Source: Actinomycetota bacterium
Lineage (GTDB): Bacteria > Actinomycetota > Aquicultoria > Aquicultorales > Aquicultoraceae
Assembly (NCBI GenBank): GCA_018333515.1
Contig: JAGXSZ010000030.1
Location: 126,501-190,500 of the forward strand
Direction of reading: 5' to 3'
DNA: 64,000 nt
In this document: positions 54,722-62,775 of the stretch, piece after piece
Layout: each line of letters begins with the position of its first letter
How positions within the stretch are numbered: position 1 is the first letter of the stretch
Notes under the pieces: model-generated
Database searches by the model: none
Seen by the model: only the letters and a program-made list of their open reading frames with translations
Told to the model about the DNA's origin: nothing
Position numbers and translations under genes: made by a program

Positions 54722-55017
54722 GGACAGTTTCGCGTGAGGCAAAGGAGAAGAAAAGCCGCATTCCGAAATTTAAGAACGTAGAGGAAGAACATGAGTTTTG
54801 GGCGACCCACAGTGGCGCGGACTACATCGACGAATTGGAGGATATCACCGAGTTTGTAGTCATCACGCCTCCAAAAAGGAAAACTACTATTCGTTTGGAT
54901 GACGCGGCAATAGAACGCATCAAAGCCATAGCTGAACGCAGAGGCATGGCTTGGCAAACCTTAATGAGGTCGTGGGTGTATGAGCGCCTCGAAGAGGAGG
55001 AAAAACGCGCCGGATAG
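54722..55017 (+). pseudogene. CopG/BrnA-like antitoxin without a proper start
   Basis: The frame reads KSRIPKFKNVEEEHEFWATH, then ELEDITEFVVITPPKRKT and a C-terminal RHH (DDAAIERIKAIAERRGMAWQTLMRSWVYERLEEEEK), the CopG_antitoxin pattern. In this frame there is no ATG/GTG/TTG between the upstream stop at about 54716 and TTG 54835, and no toxin gene adjoins. Probably a decayed orphan, unless an unusual start is used. Confidence 0.6.
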
Positions 55018-55131
55018 AACCACACCCAGCTTTCTTGTATTTATTGTAAGCGCTCGGTAGAATCTTAAGAAAAGCATGTAGTTAATAACAATATGTCGTG
55101 CTACTAAATACCTACAAGGATTTGAGAGTTT

Positions 55132-56613
55132 TTGACAACATACAACCAAAATCCCGAACAGAAAGCCCGAGACAATATCGATGAGCTGTTAGGGCAGGCA
55201 GGGTGGGCGGTTCAGCGCAACACGAAGATCGACCTCAATGTCGGCTTGGGTCAGGCCGTGCGCGAATATCAAACCGATGTCGGCCCGGCGGACTATGTGC
55301 TATTCGTGGATAAAAAAGCGGTTGGTGTGATCGAGGCCAAGCGTGAAGAAGAGGGGCAGCGACTTACCGTCCATGAAACACAAACGGAAGGCTATGCCGG
55401 CGCCAAGCTGAAGTGGGTTAACAACAAAGAGCCGTTGCCGTTCCTCTACGAGAGCACCGGCATTCTTACTCGCTTCACCGATGCCCGCGATCCCAAACCG
55501 CGTTCGCGCGAGGTTTTCAGCTTTCACCGCCCCGAAACACTTAAGGAATGGCTCGCGCAAGGCGACAGCCTGCGCGAACGCTTGCAGCATGTACCAATAC
55601 TCAACCCGAACTACCTACCCGCAAAGGAATTGCGCCTGCGCGATTGTCAGGAAGTCGCCATCAACAATCTCGAAACCTCTTTCAAGGCAGACCGCCCGCG
55701 CGCCCTAATACAAATGGCGACCGGAGCCGGCAAAACTTACACCGCGATCACTTCAATTTATCGCCTGCTCAAGCATGCTCAAGCCAAGCGCGTTCAAATC
55801 GAACGCGCGCAACACTACCAACAACAACTCACCGACTGGGAAGCCTCCGGCAAACAAGGCCGCAAACCCAAAACCCCAAAAACCCTACCACCTCTGACCG
55901 CTGAAGAATTAGCCGAATTGCCCAACCTGCCGGAAGGGTGGGGGTGGTTCTTGATGGGTGACGTTTGTCTAGAATCGATTCTTGGAAAAATGCTGGATAG
56001 GGAGAAAAACAAAGGCGAACTAAAGCCATATCTGAGAAACATTAATGTACGTTGGGGGGAATTCGACCTTGATGACTTGCTTGAAATGCGATTTGAAGAG
56101 TCTGAGTATGTTCGATACGGTTTGCAAGACGGTGACTTGGTTATCTGTGAAGGCGGGGAACCCGGTCGTTGTGCGGTGTGGCGGAAAGCGCTTGGTCAGG
56201 ATATGCAATTTCAAAAAGCATTGCACCGTGTACGTTTTACTAATGCCATAAATTCATTTTTCGTGCAACTGTATTTTGAGCGTTGCGCATCAAATCGCAG
56301 GCTTGAGAAAATGTTTACTGGAACCACCATCAAGCATTTGACAGGCGAGAAGCTGGCAAGAATGTCCATTCCCATGTGCTCAATTGATGAACAGGCTGAG
56401 ATTGTGCTAGCACTTGAATCAAAGTTTTCTGAGCTCGACCAGCTCGACCAAACCATCACTACATCCCTACAACAAGCCGAAGCTCTGCGCCAATCTATCC
56501 TGAAAAAAGCCTTCTCCGGCCAACTGGTGCCGCAGGACTCGCGCGACGAACCCGCCTCGGCTTTGCTGGCACGCATCAAGGCGGAAAAAAGTGGCGCCGT
56601 TGAAGCACGGTAA
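55132..56613 (+). CDS. Chimeric type I restriction protein: HsdR N-terminus fused to HsdS C-terminus
   Basis: A 493-residue open frame. Residues 1 to about 222 are an HsdR start: endonuclease core (GPADYVLFVDKKAVGVIEAKRE) and Walker A (ALIQMATGAGKTYTA). It then switches, within AKRVQIERAQHYQQQL, to an HsdS sequence: linker, one target-recognition domain (PEGWGWFLMGDVC to HLTGEKLARMSIP) and the C-terminal coiled coil (QQAEALRQSILKKAFSGQLV). The helicase motor and the first TRD are missing. A GCGCGTTC/GAACGCGC palindrome (55788-55808) marks the join. TTG start. Restriction activity is unlikely; the S half might still guide HsdM (inference). Confidence 0.85.
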   Translation: MTTYNQNPEQKARDNIDELLGQAGWAVQRNTKIDLNVGLGQAVREYQTDVGPADYVLFVDKKAVGVIEAKREEEGQRLTVHETQTEGYAGAKLKWVNNKEPLPFLYESTGILTRFTDARDPKPRSREVFSFHRPETLKEWLAQGDSLRERLQHVPILNPNYLPAKELRLRDCQEVAINNLETSFKADRPRALIQMATGAGKTYTAITSIYRLLKHAQAKRVQIERAQHYQQQLTDWEASGKQGRKPKTPKTLPPLTAEELAELPNLPEGWGWFLMGDVCLESILGKMLDREKNKGELKPYLRNINVRWGEFDLDDLLEMRFEESEYVRYGLQDGDLVICEGGEPGRCAVWRKALGQDMQFQKALHRVRFTNAINSFFVQLYFERCASNRRLEKMFTGTTIKHLTGEKLARMSIPMCSIDEQAEIVLALESKFSELDQLDQTITTSLQQAEALRQSILKKAFSGQLVPQDSRDEPASALLARIKAEKSGAVEAR

Positions 56614-56745
56614 AATCGGACGAGCAGTGTCGTGGAAGCGGGTGTAAATTCGGCTTTATCGGTAGCTCAAAAGATATGTGGGTGCTAATATGGGCATAAT
56701 AGCTAAAACACCAATACCATAAAAAGCAGATTACGTAGAAGGAAG

Positions 56746-57663
56746 ATGCGAGTGGAAAAAGTATCGGTTTGTGCGCCTGCGTCCGATATTGGTCCCGTGT
56801 ATGCCCGGTTTTTTTCCTCTGGGGTGCTCAGGGAGCTGGCACATAAAGGCCATTCGACTATAGCGGCCCGGTTGGCGAGGCAATGTCATCTCTTTGACCA
56901 GTTTGGATCAGAAATGGCAGTGGGGGATTTCTATGACGCCATTTTCAAACGGTTGACCCGCGATTACCGTCACGAATATATCTATAAAAATGCTATTGCT
57001 GAAAAAATCCTGCTAGGCAAGCACAATCTAAACACTGCTTTCATGTTAATGGAGTTTCGTGCCGACGATTGCATAGCCGATGCGGTTGTACTGAATGGAA
57101 CTTCCCATGTTTATGAAATCAAATCGGAGATGGACAGCTTTGACCGGCTCGACCGCCAGCTTGCCGCGTATCAAAAGATGTTTGATTTCATAACAATCAT
57201 CACTACTGAACGGCTCTACAAAGTGGTCAATGAGCGGATTCCGAAGGAAGTGGGTATCATGGTGCTTGCCGATGGCAGGTATCAATTCAGGCGGAACACA
57301 TGTCGCCGAGAGGCAATCAGCAATAAATACAATGTCGACCCGATTGTTATTTTCAACTCATTGCAAAGGCGGGAATACCTAAGGATTATCAAAAAAGAGT
57401 TGGGGGCATCGTTGACACATTATCCCAATACCCAGATTTACGGTGAGGCAAAGAAATATTTCGAGCAACTAACGCCTGAGTTAGCCCATGATGCTATGGT
57501 TGAGACACTTAAGAACCGCAGTGATACATTGCGGGTGGCTGACTTTGTTGACGTTGTTCCCAGCAGTCTAAAAGCAGCCGCGTTATCAATGCGACTGACA
57601 AGAGAAGAGCGCAACAGATTCATAGGTCTACTGCACAAAGGCATTGCATCGGTATTTGCATAG
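56746..57663 (+). CDS. sce7726-family PD-(D/E)XK nuclease-like protein
   Basis: A 305-residue protein. The central region shows a PD-(D/E)XK core: Glu103, Asp112 in IADAVVLNG, Glu124-x-Lys126 in HVYEIKSEMDS, then a helix with Gln138 and Tyr142 (RQLAAYQKMFDFITIIT). The N-terminal 80 and C-terminal 120 residues are helical. The layout matches sce7726-type proteins, named for their usual partner sce7725. First of three tightly packed genes between the chimeric hsdRS and hsdM. Confidence 0.7.
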   Translation: MRVEKVSVCAPASDIGPVYARFFSSGVLRELAHKGHSTIAARLARQCHLFDQFGSEMAVGDFYDAIFKRLTRDYRHEYIYKNAIAEKILLGKHNLNTAFMLMEFRADDCIADAVVLNGTSHVYEIKSEMDSFDRLDRQLAAYQKMFDFITIITTERLYKVVNERIPKEVGIMVLADGRYQFRRNTCRREAISNKYNVDPIVIFNSLQRREYLRIIKKELGASLTHYPNTQIYGEAKKYFEQLTPELAHDAMVETLKNRSDTLRVADFVDVVPSSLKAAALSMRLTREERNRFIGLLHKGIASVFA

Positions 57664-57686
57664 CCCCACCAGGAACAGGAGAGCGC

Positions 57687-58637
57687 ATGTACTATCCATT
57701 TATTCGTGGTAAACAATTTGAGCTTGTTATGCTTCGTGAAATGGCGCCCAGGATTGCGGAATGGGGCTTTGTGCCGATTATTGAACCGGTAAAGGGAAAT
57801 TTCCCCGCACTGAAGAAAGCGCTTGACCAGCTTATTGAACAGAATTGCCGTTTTATTATTATTACGAATCCGAGTGTTGGAGAATTGACCGCAGATAGTT
57901 CTGCGTTACGTACCGAAATCTTTGATGAACATCTTTGTGATTACAATAACTTTTCAATCGGCTTTAATCTGTCCGCAACAGATACAAACGACACAGCGAA
58001 AAGACTCTTTGAGATGCATGATAGAAACATCGCTATTATCCATAACGGTTTTTCTGATGGTAAAGCGCTATCCGAACTGATCGAAGAAAAAAATCCAACA
58101 ATAACTGAGCATGTGTTTGTCGAACAACAGAGTTCAACAATGCTCTACCGCAAGCACTTTAAGGGTATGAAAAGAATTATCGTAAAAGACGGATTCGAAA
58201 GTCGCATCAATCGAGAATATCCGCCCTCAGAACCGTTTTCTGAGCTTTATCTAACCTTTGAAGACATGGGATGCGATGGTTTTGGTGACTTCTTAATAGT
58301 CGGAAGTGATTTCAGAGAGGGTGGTGGTCCAGCCTACGCCATCGCGATTCATCTAACTTATGCAGATTCGGATGCAGACGATGCTATAGCAATCAAGCAT
58401 TATATATCCGATCAAACTGATACCCCTAAAGATCCGGCTGGAAAATTTCTCGAAGCGCTCAGAAAACTTGTTGATGATGTGCGGGGCGTTAATTCGCCAG
58501 TTTTCAGATCAACAGCCATAGAGGCGTATATGCAGCTTTACAGTGATCAGCATTTTCCAGGTTTAGGATATGTGAAAAAGCTCTCTATGCAGCACCATAT
58601 CGAATTGATGGCGCATCTCTTATTTTCGGAGGCATAA
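57687..58637 (+). CDS. sce7725/Beta-family protein
   Basis: A 316-residue protein resembling the Beta-protein family (PF14350) from phage T4 relatives and the sce7725 group. The start YYPFIRGKQFELVMLREMAP is characteristic, followed by VPIIEPVKGNFPALKKALDQL and a TIM-barrel-like pattern of strands (FIIITNPSVGEL, NIAIIHNGFSD, FVEQQSS). AGGA site before the ATG and 23 bp from the nuclease gene; 2 bp from the RES gene. Biochemical role unknown. Confidence 0.65.
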   Translation: MYYPFIRGKQFELVMLREMAPRIAEWGFVPIIEPVKGNFPALKKALDQLIEQNCRFIIITNPSVGELTADSSALRTEIFDEHLCDYNNFSIGFNLSATDTNDTAKRLFEMHDRNIAIIHNGFSDGKALSELIEEKNPTITEHVFVEQQSSTMLYRKHFKGMKRIIVKDGFESRINREYPPSEPFSELYLTFEDMGCDGFGDFLIVGSDFREGGGPAYAIAIHLTYADSDADDAIAIKHYISDQTDTPKDPAGKFLEALRKLVDDVRGVNSPVFRSTAIEAYMQLYSDQHFPGLGYVKKLSMQHHIELMAHLLFSEA

Positions 58638-58639
58638 AC

Positions 58640-59671
58640 ATGTATTGCTGCGCCACTTGTTTCGGGGACTCATTCCTTGATAAACGCATTCCTGAAATCT
58701 CAAAACAGATCGGAAAGTGCGGCTTTTGCTATGCTATCAATGTAGTATTGATTGAGCCAACAGCGCTACTCGACTACTTCCAGTCGGTAAGTTCGATTTA
58801 TGCCGAATGCTTTGAATCTGATGCGAAACCTCTGATTGAATGGTTTAAGGACGATTGGCAAATATTCTCTTCACTTGATCAGATCAACGCGAAAGCTTTA
58901 TTGGGCGAAATACTTGATGACGGCGAGATCGTGCGCAAGGAATTTGTTGTTCGGGATGTTCCGGTATTGGGTGCTGTTGAGAAATGGGCGACTTTTCGCG
59001 ATGAGATTATGAGGAAAAATCGGTTTTTCTTTCAGCACGACCTAGATCTTGATAGTTTAAAAGAGTTGTTTGACACATATCTGGAGACAGATGCTTCTGA
59101 ATTCGGCGGCTTGCTTTATAGGGCCAGAATTCAACTAGATAATTCAGGCATACCGCTAGATGAGATGGGCTGTCCCTCTGCGGAACATGCCAAGAACGGT
59201 AGAGCCAATCCGGTGGGAATTCCATATCTATATGTTGCAACGACACCAGAAACTGCAATTGCTGAAACACGTCCCCATCCGGGCGACCAGTTGTCAGTTG
59301 CGCAATTCGAAGTGACGACTGCCCTTCGTCTTCTGAACCTGATGAATCCGCGAAAAACAATCTCTCCTTTTTCTGTAGTTAGCGAGGACGAGTTGCGAGC
59401 ACTAAGATATGATCTAGAGTTTTTATGTCACCTCGAAAACGAGCTTTCAAAACCCGTTCTCCCTCGCGTCGCCGATTTAGAGTATCTTCCGACTCAATAT
59501 TTATGCGAATTTATAAAGAACTGCGGTTATGATGGCGTTGTTTATAAAAGTTCAATCAGTAACGGTGCTAACGTCGCACTTTTCGATGATTCAAAGGTAC
59601 AGGCTGAGGAATTGACCCAGTATGAAGTAACGAAATTAATATATGAGCAGGAACAGAGGCAAGCATTATGA
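58640..59671 (+). CDS. Zinc-finger RES-domain protein (NAD-targeting toxin-like)
   Basis: A 343-residue protein. Residues 1-30 contain Cys4-x2-Cys7 and Cys27-x2-Cys30, a likely zinc finger. A helical HEPN/RES-type N-terminal region (about 35-150) is followed by a RES domain: Arg163 in GLLYRARIQ, Tyr198 in PYLYVATTPE, Glu209 in TAIAETRP and Ser residues in VVYKSSISNGANVALFD. RES toxins such as MbcT break down NAD+. No Xre-type antitoxin is adjacent, unlike usual RES pairs; instead it follows sce7726 and sce7725. Confidence 0.75.
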   Translation: MYCCATCFGDSFLDKRIPEISKQIGKCGFCYAINVVLIEPTALLDYFQSVSSIYAECFESDAKPLIEWFKDDWQIFSSLDQINAKALLGEILDDGEIVRKEFVVRDVPVLGAVEKWATFRDEIMRKNRFFFQHDLDLDSLKELFDTYLETDASEFGGLLYRARIQLDNSGIPLDEMGCPSAEHAKNGRANPVGIPYLYVATTPETAIAETRPHPGDQLSVAQFEVTTALRLLNLMNPRKTISPFSVVSEDELRALRYDLEFLCHLENELSKPVLPRVADLEYLPTQYLCEFIKNCGYDGVVYKSSISNGANVALFDDSKVQAEELTQYEVTKLIYEQEQRQAL

Positions 59672-59895
59672 GTAATAATACAGCATCTATAGTTTCCAAG
59701 ATGGGGAGTTTCTGCACCACGTTGCGCGACAACGGCGGGGAGAAAAGCATGATGCTGATTGAGTATGTGCAAAATTTGCACATTGCTAATGTGTTCGCCG
59801 AGGGTCGGCTCAGCCAGTTTGGTGCAAAATGCACATTACGAATCAATCCAACTACTAAGGATTTCTTAGTGGTTCAGCAAGAAGGTAAAGCATGA
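59668..59895 (+). pseudogene. Partial duplicate of the hsdM 5' end
   Basis: A 75-codon frame. Its first 23 codons (TASIVSK, FCTTLRDN) copy the start of the hsdM gene directly downstream. From codon 24 (GGEKSMMLIEYVQNLHIA) it diverges into unrelated sequence and stops in the hsdM ribosome region. Probably a recombination scar; expression as a small protein cannot be excluded because the frame is open and overlaps the RES gene stop. Confidence 0.65.
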
Positions 59896-61373
59896 ACGCA
59901 ACCGCATCTATCGTTTCAAAAGTCTGGAGTTTCTGCACCACGTTGCGCGACGACGGCGTGAGCTATGGCGATTATCTGGAGCAACTAACATACCTCATCT
60001 TTCTGAAAATGGCGGACGAATATAGCCAACCGCCTTATAACCGCAAAGTGGATATACCCGCTGAATACAATTGGCAAAGTCTTAAGCCTAAGCGTGGCGC
60101 GGAGCTGGAGGTGCACTACGTGACGCTCTTGCGCGAACTGGGCAACAAGCCGGGGATGCTGGGGCAGATTTTCACCAAGGCGCAAAACAAGATTCAAGAC
60201 CCGGCCAAGCTGTATCGCTTGATTGATATGGTCAACGAAACTCAGTGGGTGACGATGGGCGCCGATATCAAGGGCGACATCTACGAAGGCTTGCTCGAAA
60301 GAAATGCGGAAGACACCAAGTCCGGTGCCGGTCAATACTTCACCCCACGCGCGCTGATTAAGGCGATGGTGGAGTGCGTGCGTCCGGAGCCGAACAAGAC
60401 CATTGCCGATCCGGCCTGCGGCACGGGCGGATTCTTTTTGGCAGCTTACGATTTTCTGGTGGCGCCGCAGCAGCTGGACAAGGACCAGAAAGCGTTTCTT
60501 AAGCACGAAACCTTTAACGGCAATGAAATCGTCGCGGGAACGCGCCGACTGTGCTTGATGAATATGTTTTTGCACAACATCGGCGAGATTGACGGCGAGA
60601 GCATGGTATCGCCCAACGACGCACTGGTGGCCGACAGCGGCAAGCGCTTCGACTATGTGTTGGCGAATCCGCCTTTCGGCAAGAAAAGCGCGATGAGCTT
60701 TACCAACGAGGAAGGCGAACAGGAAAAAGACGACCTGACTTACAACCGACAGGATTTCTGGGCTACCACGTCTAATAAACAACTCAACTTCGTGCAGCAC
60801 ATCCGCACCATGCTAAAAACCACCGGCCGCGCTGCCGTAGTCGTGCCTGATAATGTTCTGTTCGAAGGCGGCGCAGGAGAGACGGTGCGTAAGAAGCTGC
60901 TCGAAACCACCGAGCTGCACACCATACTGCGCCTGCCCACCGGCGTCTTTTACGCCAATGGTGTCAAGGCCAACGTGCTGTTCTTCGATAACCGCGCGGC
61001 CGGCAAGGAGTCGTGGACAAAAGAAGTCTGGTACTACGACTACCGCACCAACGTTCACCACACCCTAAAAAAGAAACCGCTGCGCTATGAAGATTTGCAG
61101 GAATTCATCGCCTGCTACAACCCCCTCAATCGCCATGAGCGCAACCCACTGTGGAACGAGAAAGACAACCCGGAAGGGCGCTGGCGCAAATTCACCTACG
61201 AACAAATCATCGCCCGCGACAAAACCAGCCTAGATATCTTCTGGCTCAAAGACAAGAGTCTAGCCGACCTAGACAACCTACCCGAACCCGACGAACTCGC
61301 GTTAGAAATAATCGAAAACCTCGAGGCCGGACTAAACAGCTTCAGGGAAATTATTGGCGCAATTGAATCGTAG
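59892..61373 (+). CDS. hsdM: Type I DNA methyltransferase HsdM
   Basis: A 493-residue N6-adenine methyltransferase. N-terminal HsdM helical domain (DYLEQLTYLIFLKMADEY), SAM site ADPACGTGGFFLAAYDF, catalytic motif NPPFGKK and the C-terminal FAEGRW-like KDNPEGRWRKF region are all present. Full length, no damage seen. It could pair with the single-TRD HsdS part of the upstream chimera. Last gene before the right att copy. Confidence 0.93.
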   Translation: MNATASIVSKVWSFCTTLRDDGVSYGDYLEQLTYLIFLKMADEYSQPPYNRKVDIPAEYNWQSLKPKRGAELEVHYVTLLRELGNKPGMLGQIFTKAQNKIQDPAKLYRLIDMVNETQWVTMGADIKGDIYEGLLERNAEDTKSGAGQYFTPRALIKAMVECVRPEPNKTIADPACGTGGFFLAAYDFLVAPQQLDKDQKAFLKHETFNGNEIVAGTRRLCLMNMFLHNIGEIDGESMVSPNDALVADSGKRFDYVLANPPFGKKSAMSFTNEEGEQEKDDLTYNRQDFWATTSNKQLNFVQHIRTMLKTTGRAAVVVPDNVLFEGGAGETVRKKLLETTELHTILRLPTGVFYANGVKANVLFFDNRAAGKESWTKEVWYYDYRTNVHHTLKKKPLRYEDLQEFIACYNPLNRHERNPLWNEKDNPEGRWRKFTYEQIIARDKTSLDIFWLKDKSLADLDNLPEPDELALEIIENLEAGLNSFREIIGAIES

Positions 61374-61478
61374 TATTTGGTGGACCTTAATAATTCATTG
61401 CAACGGACACGTTGAAAAGGGCCGCTCGACTCGATTGTTCTATGCAAGACAGTGAGCAAACAATATGAGGCAACTGGT

Positions 61479-61516
61479 TTGACACGGCAGGGGTCGGAGG
61501 TTCAAATCCTCTAGCG
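61479..61516 (+). repeat. Island attachment repeat, right copy (tRNA-Val remnant)
   Basis: A 38-bp copy of the tRNA-Val 3' part (one mismatch). The sequence beyond (TTCACAG) departs from the tRNA acceptor end and CCA. It marks the far boundary of a 7.8-kb island starting at tRNA-Val. Confidence 0.85.
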
Positions 61517-61937
61517 TTCACAGCTCAGAGGACTAGAATCACCAAGTTAGTGGTTCTAGACTTTTATTTTGGGTATATGTTAGGTGCGGCATGGTGATTT
61601 TCGTGGCCAAGACTTGCGTCATTTATTCCCGTCAAAGCGATTACGATATTCGAACGTGGACCGGCTGGGGTTCGCAGCCCCGTCGATATGTTGTAAGTTT
61701 AAATAAGGCAGCTCTAGGCAATATTATATACCGATCCGTATAAGACGCCATAGTAAAACAGCGTTTAGTCAAAACAGGTAAATTTAGCACTGATTATAGC
61801 GACAAGCGATGTATTTATAGAGGCGTCTTATATGGGCACAAGCAGCAATTTTGAAGTATTATGCGGATCAGTATAAACATAGTTAGCCAGAAGCATGAGG
61901 TAGGGAATCGACTGTAGATGAGTGTCGGGGTCCGAGA
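61517..61937. other. Gap with a 147-bp inverted-repeat element
   Basis: Non-coding DNA between the island and the cassettes. ATACCGATCCGTATAA (61728-61743) and the complement of ATACTGATCCGCATAA (61859-61874) form 16-bp ends (14/16), and a nested perfect 11-bp pair (TATAAGACGCC at 61739; complement at 61822) overlaps the left end. A GTTAGCC at 61882 resembles a degraded cassette core site. No integrase or gene was found. Confidence 0.5.
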
Positions 61938-61949
61938 GTGGGGGACGTC

Positions 61950-62348
61950 ATGCGAGAGCCCAAGTCGTTGCTTCCTGGTCTGTTTGCCGCCGGCGATGCA
62001 GGAGAGCTGGAGTCCTTCGACCAGTTCCTGCACGAAGACGTCATCGTGCACGCCCCAGCAGGACTCTCTACTGTCGGCCTGCAGAACGAGAGGAACTCCT
62101 GGCGCAAAGCCAGAGACGCCATGCCGGACATCCATCACGAGTTCCTTGAGGTGGTGGCCGATGGCCCGGTGGTGGCAGCTCGTTGCGTCGTTACCGGTAC
62201 CTTGCGCGGTGCGTACGGCACGTTCTCGGCGCAAGGCCGATCCTTCAGGGTGGACCAGGCACTATTCGCACACGTTCGAGACGGCAAGATTGACGAGTTG
62301 TGGGAGATCGTTGATACCGACAATCTCCGCGAGCAGCTCGCAGAGTAG
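61950..62348 (+). CDS. SnoaL/NTF2-like protein in integron cassette 1
   Basis: A 132-residue NTF2-fold protein (ESFDQFLHEDVIVHAP, PDIHHEFLEVVADGPVVAARCVVTGTLRGAY, DQALFAHVRDGKIDELWEIVD). The family covers polyketide cyclases, isomerases and many unknowns; no catalytic call is possible. Its GC-richer codon use differs from the hsd island. ATG 61950 or GTG 61938. An attC-like site follows 21 bp after the stop, as in a gene cassette. Confidence 0.75.
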   Translation: MREPKSLLPGLFAAGDAGELESFDQFLHEDVIVHAPAGLSTVGLQNERNSWRKARDAMPDIHHEFLEVVADGPVVAARCVVTGTLRGAYGTFSAQGRSFRVDQALFAHVRDGKIDELWEIVDTDNLREQLAE

Positions 62349-62369
62349 CCGCACTAGCACGTTGGCTCT

Positions 62370-62456
62370 GGCTAACAAGCGCATCAACCCGACGCGCAGA
62401 AGCGCTGGGATAGACTGGAATCGCTCGTCGCGCGGGTTATGCGCAACACGTTAGGC
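62370..62456 (+). repeat. attC-like site 1 (87 bp)
   Basis: Starts with the inverse core GGCTAAC and ends with the core GTTAGGC. The arms pair with bulges, left GCGCATcaACCCGaCGCG against right ATGCGC/GGGTT/CGCG, around a loop near 62405-62430. This is the architecture of an integron attC (59-base element). Confidence 0.85.
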
Positions 62457-62473
62457 TTACAAAGGGGAATTTT

Positions 62474-62689
62474 ATGGCTGGCATGCTTCAAATAATCACG
62501 TACTTACTTGCTTTTTACCTTGTAGTAAAAGGCCTAGAAATTTTACAAATTGCCTTGGCATCTAATCGAGAAAAACGTGGTGGCATTATTACGTTTGGAG
62601 CGCTAGTTCTAATAGCCTGCATAATAGCTGCTGGAGGTTTCGTCAGTATGCAAGACCAGCAGGCGCAGTCATTAAGTAGTGATAGGTAG
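62474..62689 (+). CDS. 71-residue membrane protein in integron cassette 2
   Basis: Two hydrophobic helices (about residues 3-22 and 34-56) separated by a basic loop (ASNREKRGG). The ATG has AAGGGG before it and starts 24 bp after the attC1 core, the usual geometry of a cassette gene. No family recognised. Confidence 0.7.
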   Translation: MAGMLQIITYLLAFYLVVKGLEILQIALASNREKRGGIITFGALVLIACIIAAGGFVSMQDQQAQSLSSDR

Positions 62690-62694
62690 AAACT

Positions 62695-62754
62695 GCCTAA
62701 CCCATCCATCAAGCGGGACGCGCTAAAGCGCGCCCCTTATGTCAAACGTTATGC
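62695..62754 (+). repeat. attC-like site 2 (60 bp)
   Basis: GCCTAAC at the left end, GTTATGC at the right end, with GGGACGCGC-taaa-GCGCGCCCC as the inner stem. Short attC with near-perfect folding; begins six bases after the cassette-2 stop codon. Confidence 0.85.
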
Positions 62755-62775
62755 ACATTCTTTGGGGGAGTGGAA

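Noticed and set aside
61879-61890. Left-most attC or attI site before cassette 1
   Set aside because: Only GTTAGCC fits partly, with no matching left core; too weak to list as a site.
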